Notes: generated by a model not told the origin, from the letters alone. 13,841 bases of DNA from Clostridia bacterium (GCA_009783365.1 WRHG01000039.1:1-13841); one strand, 5' to 3'; positions 5,849 through 12,106 are shown, numbered from the stretch's first letter. Numbers and translations are program-made.

Positions 5849-7636
5849 CTAACCGATCACCGCCTTGATTCTCCGTACTCCCGCAGAGGAGCTTTCTTCC
5901 TTTTGAACTTTAAAATTTAACAAATCACCTGTATTGCCAGCGTGAGGGCCGCCGCATATCTCCTTGCTGAACGGTCCCATGGTATAGACCTTTACCAACT
6001 CGCCATACCTGCCTTCAAACAGGCCGATGGCGCCCTGTTCCTTGGCCTCCGTTACGGTCATCTCTTCACAGGTAACGGGCGCAGCAGCCGTTATGGCTTC
6101 CTGAACCAACCTTTCCACCTCCGCAATTTCCTCCGGCGTCATTTTCCTGCCGAAGGAAAAATCAAAGCGCAGGCGTTCCGGGGTGATATTGGATCCCTTC
6201 TGGGCCACATCCGGGCCAAGCACTTTTCGCAGGGCCGTATGCATCAAATGCGTGGCCGTATGGAGTTTTGCGGTTTGATCGCTGTGGTCCGACAGGCCGC
6301 CTTTAAAGCGCTGTTCAGCTCCCGCCTGGGAGGTAGCCTGGTGTTTTTTGAACCGTTCGTGAAAACTTTCTAAATCAACCGAAAGCCCATTATTCCTTGC
6401 CAGCTCGACTGTCATTTCCACAGGAAAACCAAAGGTATCGTACAAATGAAAAGCGCTTTCCCCGTCGATGACGCTGCCCTGTACCCGGGAGATCAGTTTG
6501 TCAAACTCCCGGTTTCCCTGCTTCAGCGTCCTGGCGAAGCGGGTTTCCTCCATGGAAAGCTGTTCCAGCACAAATTTCTCATTGCGCCTGAGTTCCGGAT
6601 ATACATCCTGGTACTGGGCGATAATTCCTTTGGCGATTTCCCCGGTGAAACCGTCCGGCAGACCGATGTCCGTACCATAGCGCACCGCGCGCCGGATCAA
6701 GCGGCGCAGTACATAGCCCTGATCCACATTGGAAGGAGCTACGCCCCGGTCGTCTCCCAAGATGAAAGTGGCAGTGCGCATGTGGTCAGCAACGATGCGA
6801 AAGGCTTTCGTGATCTCTCCGCCATCCTCGTAGCGCTTTCCTGACAGTTCTGCGATTTTTGCCAGAACACCTGCGAAGAGGTCTGTTTCATAAACGCTCG
6901 CTTTATGGTTAAGCACACAGATCGTTCGCTCCAATCCCATGCCCGTGTCCACATTTTGCTGGGATAGGGGAATGAAGCTCCCATCCTGCTGTTTATTGTA
7001 CTGCATGAAAACATCGTTCCAAATCTCCAGGTACCGCCCGCAGGAGCAGGCCGGTGAGCAGTCGGCGCCACAGGGTTCCCGATCCGTGATAATGAACATC
7101 TCCGTGTCCGGACCGCACGGACCGGTCTGACCGGCGGGACCCCACCAGTTATTCGCCTTGGGCAGATAAAAAATGCGGTCCTGCGGCACGCCTTGAGCAC
7201 GCCATAGGATGGCGCTTTCCTCATCCCGGGGGCAATCCGCATCCCCTGCAAAAACGGAAAAAGCCAGCCGATCTTCAGGTAAATCCAAATAGTCCGGGCT
7301 GGTCAGAAATTCCCAGCTCCAAGGTATCATTTCATCTTTGAAATAATCTCCCAGGGACCAGTTGCCCAGCATCTCAAAAAACGTCAGATGGCTGTAATCT
7401 CCCACATCATCAATGTCTCCGGTGCGTACGCATTTTTGCACGTCGCAGAGGCGGTTGCCAGCCGGATGCTTCGCTCCCATCAGGTAGGGTACAAGAGGAT
7501 GCATTCCCGCCGTGGTAAAAAGAACCGTAGGATCGTTTTCCGGAACAAGGGACGCGCTGGAGAGGACCGCGTGGCCTTTGCTTTCAAAAAACTGCAGAAA
7601 CATCGTCCTGAGTTGAGTGGAAGTCAATGATTTCAT
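5849..7636 (-). CDS. alaS: compact alanyl-tRNA synthetase (lacks C-terminal domain)
   Basis: This class II synthetase should charge tRNA-Ala and proofread Ser/Gly mischarging. Seen in 595 residues: motif 1 region FTTAGMHPLVPY (40-51) with QKCVRTGDIDDVG (67-79), motif 2 THLTFFEMLGNWSLGDYF-like block (about 83-99), TGPCGPDTE (171-179), and motif 3 DTGMGLER (230-237). Asn303 (PSN) and Asp400 (LYD) fall in the contexts of the residues that read the G3:U70 pair. An editing domain keeps HTATH (459-463) and CGGPH (561-565), with the same 102-residue spacing as Escherichia coli H564 to C666. Odd: the protein ends right after the editing domain (AGVRRIKAV, 585-593), so the C-Ala/DHHA1 domain is absent, and roughly 100 residues are missing before the editing domain. 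A Cys cluster (189, 193, 197, 199) interrupts the core. The ATG follows AAAGGAG (7652-7646) by 9 nt. It could be a secondary alaS paralogue. Confidence 0.9.
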   Translation of the reverse strand: MKSLTSTQLRTMFLQFFESKGHAVLSSASLVPENDPTVLFTTAGMHPLVPYLMGAKHPAGNRLCDVQKCVRTGDIDDVGDYSHLTFFEMLGNWSLGDYFKDEMIPWSWEFLTSPDYLDLPEDRLAFSVFAGDADCPRDEESAILWRAQGVPQDRIFYLPKANNWWGPAGQTGPCGPDTEMFIITDREPCGADCSPACSCGRYLEIWNDVFMQYNKQQDGSFIPLSQQNVDTGMGLERTICVLNHKASVYETDLFAGVLAKIAELSGKRYEDGGEITKAFRIVADHMRTATFILGDDRGVAPSNVDQGYVLRRLIRRAVRYGTDIGLPDGFTGEIAKGIIAQYQDVYPELRRNEKFVLEQLSMEETRFARTLKQGNREFDKLISRVQGSVIDGESAFHLYDTFGFPVEMTVELARNNGLSVDLESFHERFKKHQATSQAGAEQRFKGGLSDHSDQTAKLHTATHLMHTALRKVLGPDVAQKGSNITPERLRFDFSFGRKMTPEEIAEVERLVQEAITAAAPVTCEEMTVTEAKEQGAIGLFEGRYGELVKVYTMGPFSKEICGGPHAGNTGDLLNFKVQKEESSSAGVRRIKAVIG

Positions 7637-7748
7637 AATTATTCGCTCCTTTATCCCATAGGAGTGCCGGCGTATTGGCTACAAGCCAAAATACCCGTCT
7701 TATGCGAAAGGACCTCCCCTACCGGCAATGGTCCATACGCGTAAAAAC
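7637..7748 (-). ncRNA. structured 5' leader of alaS-helD, candidate cis-regulatory RNA
   Basis: From the predicted start near 7748 to the alaS ATG, the minus-strand RNA can form: P1, GGACC (7734-7730) with GGTCC (7714-7710), with a 15-nt loop; a pseudoknot, loop TGCCGG (7727-7722) with CCGGCA (7670-7665); P3, GTATT-tt-GGCT with AGCC-AATAC (7694-7672, loop TGT); and CTCCT (7664-7660) with the SD AGGAG (7650-7646). The anti-SD directly abuts the pseudoknot strand. It can also pair with GGAG in the P1 loop and 3' edge (7717-7714). CGTAT (7739-7735) can compete for ATACG (7675-7671). I recognise no T-box or known riboswitch consensus. All pairings are by eye. Confidence 0.45.
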
Positions 7749-7753
7749 AATTT

Positions 7754-7783
7754 ATTATATAAAAAAACGGGGTAAGGTGTCAA
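7754..7783 (-). promoter_or_regulatory. consensus sigma-A promoter of alaS-helD
   Basis: Minus-strand TTGACA (7783-7778) and TATAAT (7759-7754) are perfect hexamers with an 18-bp spacer that includes a run of seven T. The -35 box contains the TGA stop codon of the upstream E1-like gene, so the gene boundary and the promoter are fused. Confidence 0.85.
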
Positions 7784-8520
7784 TCTAAAAACAATCCGGC
7801 GCCGCAAACGTCGCATTTCGGGTTTATGGCGATGGAAACGGGTTCGACGGTCATTTCAGCGCCGTCAAAAAACAGGATGGTTCCCAACGAAGGCTCGTTA
7901 AGTCCAAGCAGCAAACGGATGACCGCCAGGGCCTCGGCGCAGCCCACCCAGCCCGCCATTGCGCCAAGAATTGGGACGGTCTCCTGCTTTAGAGACGAAA
8001 ACGCATGGACGCACTCATAGCACGGCGTCACATGAGGGATCACCGTAAGCACCGTGCCGCGAAAACCATCCACAGCAGCGTCTACGAACGGCACATTTGC
8101 CGTGACGCACGCGCGGTTGGCAGCCCTCCTCACCGTAATGGAGTCTGTGCAGAGGACAATCGCGGAATGCTCCCGTACAAATCTGTCCGCGTTTTCATCG
8201 CTAAGCATTTCGGGGATCGCGGTCAGTTCAACCTCGCCGTTAAGCTGCTTGAGTTTTTGAATTGAGCTGATTGCCTTGTTCTTATGCAAGTCGTCCGCCC
8301 CGAACAAAATTTGGCGGTTTAAATTGCTCGCAGAAATCGTATCGCCGTCCATGATGTCAAGCGACCCAACGCCCGCCGCCGTCAGATACTGCAGCACAGG
8401 CGCGCCCAAACCACCCGCGCCGATGACCAAAACCGAAGCTTCCGCAAGCTTCCGCTGTCCCTTGACGCCGATTTCCGGCAGACGTATTTGCCGTGCGTAA
8501 CGCTCGCTCATACCCTTCAT
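7780..8520 (-). CDS. MoeB/ThiF/HesA-family E1-like adenylyltransferase
   Basis: Members of this family use ATP to adenylate the C-terminal glycine of a ubiquitin-like sulfur carrier (MoaD, ThiS) for molybdopterin, thiamine or other sulfur transfer. Seen in 246 residues: RYARQIRLPEIG near the start (7-18), nucleotide-binding GAGGLG (34-39), MDGD (57-60) with SNLNRQ (65-70), CTDS (124-127) containing the conserved Asp126, and a four-Cys zinc site made of CYEC (167-170) and CDVC (236-239). No cysteine sits at the place of the ThiF/MoeB C184/C187 in the loop before GWVGCAEA (190-197), as in several MoeB-like proteins. No moaD, thiS or other cofactor gene is nearby, so the partner is unknown. The ATG at 8520 follows GGGTGG by 7 nt. 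Met4 is an alternative start. The stop codon overlaps the next promoter. Confidence 0.88.
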   Translation of the reverse strand: MKGMSERYARQIRLPEIGVKGQRKLAEASVLVIGAGGLGAPVLQYLTAAGVGSLDIMDGDTISASNLNRQILFGADDLHKNKAISSIQKLKQLNGEVELTAIPEMLSDENADRFVREHSAIVLCTDSITVRRAANRACVTANVPFVDAAVDGFRGTVLTVIPHVTPCYECVHAFSSLKQETVPILGAMAGWVGCAEALAVIRLLLGLNEPSLGTILFFDGAEMTVEPVSIAINPKCDVCGAGLFLD

Positions 8521-8550
8521 TCACAGACCACCCTATCAAATTAATCCCGT

Positions 8551-8600
8551 CGCCATACCAAACCGCCCAAGGCATCTTTCGGCTTGAAACCGGTATGGCG
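8551..8600. other. intergenic stem-loop between deoR-type gene and E1-like gene
   Basis: CGCCATACC (8551-8559) and GGTATGGCG (8592-8600) are a perfect 9-bp inverted repeat with a 32-nt loop; CAAG (8568-8571) and CTTG (8583-8586) can pair inside it. No T run follows on either strand. It could limit readthrough, protect an mRNA end or be a protein site. Confidence 0.5.
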
Positions 8601-8617
8601 CCGGCCAAAAACGGTTT

Positions 8618-9394
8618 TCAGCCCTCACAGGGGGCGATCAGCAGCCGAGGTACCCGCGCTTCATAGTAAGCGCGGGCAGGTTCCGATATTCGGTCATCTG
8701 TGACCAGGCAGGAAATGTCCGTCAATTCGCACATAAGCGTGGTACCCCAATGGTTTTCAAACTTGGTGTGATCGGCAAGCACAAAGACCTGATCAGAGAT
8801 GTGCATACATGTGTTATAGGCTGCCACGCCGTTGGGATCATCCGTCATAACCCCGTGGGTCGGATGCATACCGCTGGTACCTGTAAACATCAAATCTGCG
8901 CGTAGGCGTTCCAAAGTAAGCTGTGTCAGCCCTCCGTGCACCTCCATCTCAGGGGGATTAAGCACGCCGCCCAGCAGAATGACCGTCATCTGCTCCTCCC
9001 AGGCCAAGTCGTTGATGACCGGAAGCGAGCTAGTGATCACCGTAAGCCGTTTTCCCTTGAGATAGGGGCAAATCGCATGTACCGTCGTGCCCCCAAGCAG
9101 CAGTAACGTCATGCCCTCCTGTACAAAGGAGGCGCCAAGACGGCCTATAGCGTTCTTTTCCGCGCTATGACTTACCTGGCGCTGCCGAATGAACGCCCGC
9201 GCGCCCGGATCGACTGAGACGGCGCCCCCGTGAAAGCGGTGCAGCTTTCCCTGCTCATCCAAAGCGTGGAGAGCGCGCCGCACTGTAGATTCGCTGAGGA
9301 ACAGCGCGCGGGTAAGCTCCGACACCTTTGCCTTCCCATGACGCTGCAGATACTCTAGCAGATCCTTGTACTTAATTGCCGCATCCCCAGACAA
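8618..9394 (-). CDS. DeoR/GlpR-family transcriptional repressor
   Basis: This 258-residue sugar-operon regulator should bind DNA as an oligomer and be released by a sugar phosphate. Seen: an N-terminal winged helix-turn-helix (about 8-55) with VSELTRALFLSESTVRRAL as the helix pair, ending in the FHGGA block (54-58) typical of DeoR proteins. The effector domain has LGGTTVHA (100-107), TSSLPVI (121-127), LGG (141-143), GTSG (172-175) and DHTKF (208-212). The start is TTG at 9394, chosen because a near-perfect AAAGGAGG (9410-9403) lies 8 nt upstream and the reading frame begins there. It is divergent from the SIS-transporter operon, with an inverted repeat between them, so it most likely controls that operon and itself. 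The inducer is probably the phosphorylated product of the imported sugar; its identity is not visible here. Confidence 0.92.
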   Translation of the reverse strand: MSGDAAIKYKDLLEYLQRHGKAKVSELTRALFLSESTVRRALHALDEQGKLHRFHGGAVSVDPGARAFIRQRQVSHSAEKNAIGRLGASFVQEGMTLLLLGGTTVHAICPYLKGKRLTVITSSLPVINDLAWEEQMTVILLGGVLNPPEMEVHGGLTQLTLERLRADLMFTGTSGMHPTHGVMTDDPNGVAAYNTCMHISDQVFVLADHTKFENHWGTTLMCELTDISCLVTDDRISEPARAYYEARVPRLLIAPCEG

Positions 9395-9402
9395 ATTCGC
9401 TC

Positions 9403-9410
9403 CCTCCTTT
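9403..9410 (-). promoter_or_regulatory. strong SD that fixes a TTG start
   Basis: AAAGGAGG, 8 nt before TTG (9394), is the best SD in the window. It supports TTG rather than any downstream ATG as the start of the DeoR-type gene. Confidence 0.8.
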
Positions 9411-9417
9411 GCTGACT

Positions 9418-9446
9418 ACGATAGCAGGCCATGAAATAAATGTCAA
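9418..9446 (-). promoter_or_regulatory. promoter of the DeoR-type gene
   Basis: Minus-strand TTGACA (9446-9441) and TATCGT (9423-9418) are separated by 17 bp. The start would be near 9411, giving a very short leader that begins almost at the SD. Confidence 0.65.
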
Positions 9447-9467
9447 TATCGGTCATATTATTCGCTC

Positions 9468-9492
9468 AAAATCAATCAATCTGATTGGTTTT
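9468..9492. promoter_or_regulatory. 25-bp inverted repeat, likely DeoR-type operator
   Basis: Arms AAAATCAATCA (9468-9478) and TGATTGGTTTT (9482-9492) are complementary at 10 of 11 positions around the spacer ATC. It lies between the two divergent promoters, ending 12 bp before the -35 of the SIS operon. It also contains the short tandem repeat TCAATCAATC. A binding site for the adjacent repressor is the simplest reading. Confidence 0.65.
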
Positions 9493-9503
9493 GACTAATT
9501 GAA

Positions 9504-9532
9504 TGGAAATAGGCGAAGAAATATGCTATACT
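9504..9532 (+). promoter_or_regulatory. promoter of the SIS-transporter operon
   Basis: TATACT (9527-9532) has an extended -10 TG at 9524-9525. It is preceded after 17 bp by a weak -35 TGGAAA (9504-9509, 4 of 6). A weak -35 with an extended -10 fits a regulated promoter. The nearby TTGACT (9491-9496) is too far away to be its -35. Confidence 0.6.
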
Positions 9533-9578
9533 GACTTCCACATACAAAAGATACGATTATATCGCGCAAGGAGTCACT

Positions 9579-10649
9579 ATGAGCATTACGTATCATGAGA
9601 TCAAGGATCAATATCCTGCCTTGGCGCGTACAGGGTCGCTGGTGGACGCCCGCCTCCGGGAGATCACGCCGCTGCTGAAGGAGTGCCCTCAGTATGTATT
9701 TATAGGCTGCGGTTCCAGCTATGCGGTTGCACGTTCCGGCGCGCTGATGGCGCGGCTGCGTTTACATAAACCGGCCCTGGCCATCCCAGCCGGGGATCTG
9801 CTGCTGCATATGGACACGTACCGGCCCGCGCTGGAGGGGGCCGGCGTGGTGGTGCTTTCGCGTTCCGGCGAGACCAGCGAAGTCATACTGGCCATACGAA
9901 AAATCCGGGAGATGGACGCGGCCTGTGCGGATGGACCGCGATTGCTTAAGGTGCTGAGTGTCGCCTGCGTGGAGGGGTCAACCCTGGCAACCCTCAGCGA
10001 TCTCACCCTGGAGATGCCTTGGGCTTTTGATCACAGCGTCTGCCAGACGCGCACGGTCTCCTGCCTGTATTTTTTATGCGCGTATATGATTGCCCGGCTA
10101 TCAGGCGATGATCGATTGGCGGACGATTTGCGGGCAGCCGTCGCGGAAGGGCCGGCTTATTTGGAGGTCCACGAGCCGGCTCTGAAGAAAATAGCCCATA
10201 GCGACTGGACCCAAGCCGTGGTGCTTGGCGATGGGGAACTGTCCGGCCTTTGCGAGGAGGGCGCCCTGGCATTCAAGGAGATCTGTCAGGTGAACTCAAA
10301 TTATTACCATCTGCTGGATGCGCGGCATGGCCCGATGGTTCTGGTGGATGACAAAACGCTGGTGATCGCCGCGCTTTCTGTCGGGGTCGGTGCCTCAGGC
10401 CGTGCCCGCTTGGAGTTGGACATGCTTCGCGATATCGCTGCCAAGGGCGCGGCTGTGGTGGCGTATAGCGATGAGAACATTGCGTTACCGGGAGTCCTCA
10501 ACTGCGGCTTTGGCCGGAAGATGTCCCACCCAGCCCGCGGTTTGCCCGTAATCGCCCTGTGCCAACTTCTGGCTTATCATAAATCCTTCCGTACCGGCGC
10601 AAACCCGGATCAGCCCGAGGGACTCAGCCCATGGATCGCTTTGGCCTAA
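9579..10649 (+). CDS. SIS-domain sugar-phosphate isomerase/deaminase (GlmS/AgaS/FrlB-like)
   Basis: This 356-residue cytosolic protein has two SIS domains and no glutaminase domain, so it cannot use glutamine as GlmS does. Seen: sugar-phosphate loops GCGSSYAVA (43-51) and SRSGETSE (94-101), then the second domain with FKEI (Glu234, position of the GlmS catalytic base) and DARHGP (His250, position of the GlmS ring-opening His), and a C-terminal NPDQPEGLS (342-350). The Lys that normally follows in this tail (PRxLxK) is Pro351 here. Family members deaminate or isomerise amino-sugar phosphates or cleave Amadori-product phosphates. As first gene of an ABC sugar-uptake operon it probably processes the imported, phosphorylated substrate. 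AAGGAG precedes the ATG by 5 nt. The exact substrate cannot be assigned. Confidence 0.85.
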   Translation: MSITYHEIKDQYPALARTGSLVDARLREITPLLKECPQYVFIGCGSSYAVARSGALMARLRLHKPALAIPAGDLLLHMDTYRPALEGAGVVVLSRSGETSEVILAIRKIREMDAACADGPRLLKVLSVACVEGSTLATLSDLTLEMPWAFDHSVCQTRTVSCLYFLCAYMIARLSGDDRLADDLRAAVAEGPAYLEVHEPALKKIAHSDWTQAVVLGDGELSGLCEEGALAFKEICQVNSNYYHLLDARHGPMVLVDDKTLVIAALSVGVGASGRARLELDMLRDIAAKGAAVVAYSDENIALPGVLNCGFGRKMSHPARGLPVIALCQLLAYHKSFRTGANPDQPEGLSPWIALA

Positions 10650-10700
10650 AGGCCTCCTCCGGCCGCATACGGGCCATATACGGCCGCGCCCGTACCGTCA
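10643..10700 (+). other. GGCC-rich stem-forming gap after the SIS gene
   Basis: GGCC occurs at 10643, 10651, 10661, 10672 and 10682 (five copies within about 43 bp). Any two can pair, for example GGCCT-AA-AGGCC across the stop codon. A longer stem joins TACGGG (10668-10673) to CCCGTA (10689-10694). No T run follows. It may protect or insulate the downstream binding-protein mRNA. The rest of the gap up to 10757 shows no clear promoter. Confidence 0.45.
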
Positions 10701-10757
10701 CACATTTTAGAGGGGAGCCATCCCTTCTGAAATAGAAGAAAATGGGGGTGCCATTCG

Positions 10758-12047
10758 ATGAAAAAACTGTTGTCACTGCTATTGACCGCATTGATGATCT
10801 GCGGGCTCGTTCTGGGCGCGTCCGCCGAGGAACCGACGGTGGTCAAATTCTGGTCCCACCACAACGCGGCGTGGAACTCCTCCTACGAAGGGCTGATTGC
10901 AGAATTCGAGGCCGCTAACCCAGACGTTAAGGTCGAATACACCATCTTCCCCTACGAAGATTTTGAGGCGAAGATGCAGACCTCGCTGATCGCAGGCGAC
11001 GGCGGCGCGGATGTGTACGAGGTATGGGGCGGCTGGATGCTCGACTTTATCGATGCCGGAGCGCTGTGCGAGACGCCGGAGAAATTCGTAGCCGATTTGC
11101 GCAAGGACGCGTTCCCTCCTGTGCTTGGCACGCTGCAGAAGGACGGCAAAATCTACGGCGCGCCCGTAGAGTTTAACGTGGAATACGGCGGGCTACTGGT
11201 CAACAAAAAGCTGTTTGAAGAAAACGGCATCGCTTACCCCGCCACCTGGGCCGATGTGATGGACATCGCCAGGCAGGTCGCCGTAAAGAACGGCGAGGTT
11301 ATGGAGATGCGCGGCTTGGAGTACGCTCATCTGGATGGCTTGCTAAACAACTTTATGGCAATGATCCTGCAAAAGGGCGCGTACTACGTGGACGCCGACG
11401 GGAAGCTGGATTTCAATACGCCGGAGGCCGCGGAGGCGATGACCGAACTGGTCTCCTACGTCAAGGATGACAACGTAACCAATCTGGATGTGTCCTACGC
11501 GCACTCCGAGGACATCGACGGTTTCGATTATATTTGCATGGACGAATGCTACATGGTCACACGCGGACCCTGGGTGATCGCTGAATGCATCGAAACCTAC
11601 GGCAAGGAATTGGGCGTCGATATCGATTACATTGCCCAGCCGGCCTTCTACCCGGATTCCGGCATACCCCAATTGTGGACCGCCGAGACCGGCTGGAGCC
11701 TGTGCGTATCCGCCAACACCCAGGTAGCCGACGCCGCATGGAGATTTGTAGAATTCCTGCTCGAGCCCGAAAATTTGGTGCGCCACAATATTAATTGCGC
11801 GCAGCTTCCGCCCCGGGCATCTGAAATCAGCGATCCGCTGTACTTAGAGATGATGCCCTATATGAAGCCGCTGCTTGATCTGCTGCCTAACGCGCAATTC
11901 ATCGGCGCGTTTAACACCGACGTGCTCAAGGAGTACCTTGTCCAGATGTACGGCTCCCTGGTGACCGATGACGGCAAGTACGAATCCGTAGAAGACGCGC
12001 TTGCCAAGCTGACCGAGGACATGGGAAAGACGCTGAAAATATACTAA
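10758..12047 (+). CDS. ABC transporter sugar-binding protein (family 1 solute-binding protein)
   Basis: This 429-residue extracytoplasmic receptor should bind the sugar-like substrate and deliver it to the two permeases downstream. Seen: a signal peptide MKKLLSLLLTALMIC... with positive n-region, hydrophobic core and ASA cleavage site at 21-23, then a mature protein beginning EEPTVVKFWSHH, with the FEAANPDVKVEY block (50-61) typical of MalE/UgpB-like family 1 binding proteins. Cys15 is preceded by Ile, so no proper lipobox exists; release or another anchoring mode is implied. The mature part is rich in Trp and Tyr, as usual for sugar receptors. GGGGGTG ends 7 nt before the ATG. Stem-loops precede and follow the gene (GGCC-rich gap and a perfect 11-bp stem), which suggests selective mRNA stabilisation. 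The ligand is not deducible from sequence alone. Confidence 0.93.
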   Translation: MKKLLSLLLTALMICGLVLGASAEEPTVVKFWSHHNAAWNSSYEGLIAEFEAANPDVKVEYTIFPYEDFEAKMQTSLIAGDGGADVYEVWGGWMLDFIDAGALCETPEKFVADLRKDAFPPVLGTLQKDGKIYGAPVEFNVEYGGLLVNKKLFEENGIAYPATWADVMDIARQVAVKNGEVMEMRGLEYAHLDGLLNNFMAMILQKGAYYVDADGKLDFNTPEAAEAMTELVSYVKDDNVTNLDVSYAHSEDIDGFDYICMDECYMVTRGPWVIAECIETYGKELGVDIDYIAQPAFYPDSGIPQLWTAETGWSLCVSANTQVADAAWRFVEFLLEPENLVRHNINCAQLPPRASEISDPLYLEMMPYMKPLLDLLPNAQFIGAFNTDVLKEYLVQMYGSLVTDDGKYESVEDALAKLTEDMGKTLKIY

Positions 12048-12060
12048 AGCGTGCAAAACA

Positions 12061-12095
12061 GGGGATGCCGGAGCGCGTAAGCCCCCGGCATCCCC
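12061..12095 (+). other. perfect 11-bp intercistronic stem-loop after the binding-protein gene
   Basis: GGGGATGCCGG (12061-12071) pairs perfectly with CCGGCATCCCC (12085-12095) around a 13-nt loop. No T run follows, and the SD of the next gene is only 11 nt away. This resembles the stem between malE and malF in enterobacteria, which stabilises the upstream message while reducing permease expression. Confidence 0.8.
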
Positions 12096-12106
12096 GTTGG
12101 GATGAT

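Noticed and set aside
7637..7783. T-box riboswitch upstream of alaS
   Set aside because: The leader is only about 110 nt, and neither the T-box sequence nor a terminator with U run is visible.
9491..9532. TTGACT as the -35 of the SIS operon
   Set aside because: It is 30 bp from the TATACT -10, far beyond a workable spacer; no other -10 at 16-18 bp is convincing.
10758..10826. Lipobox at Cys15 of the binding protein
   Set aside because: The residue before Cys is Ile and a long hydrophobic stretch follows it. The ASA site at 21-23 fits signal peptidase I better.
11343..11786. 147-codon open frame antisense to the binding-protein gene
   Set aside because: Shadow of a strongly supported coding region; low-complexity translation with no family features.
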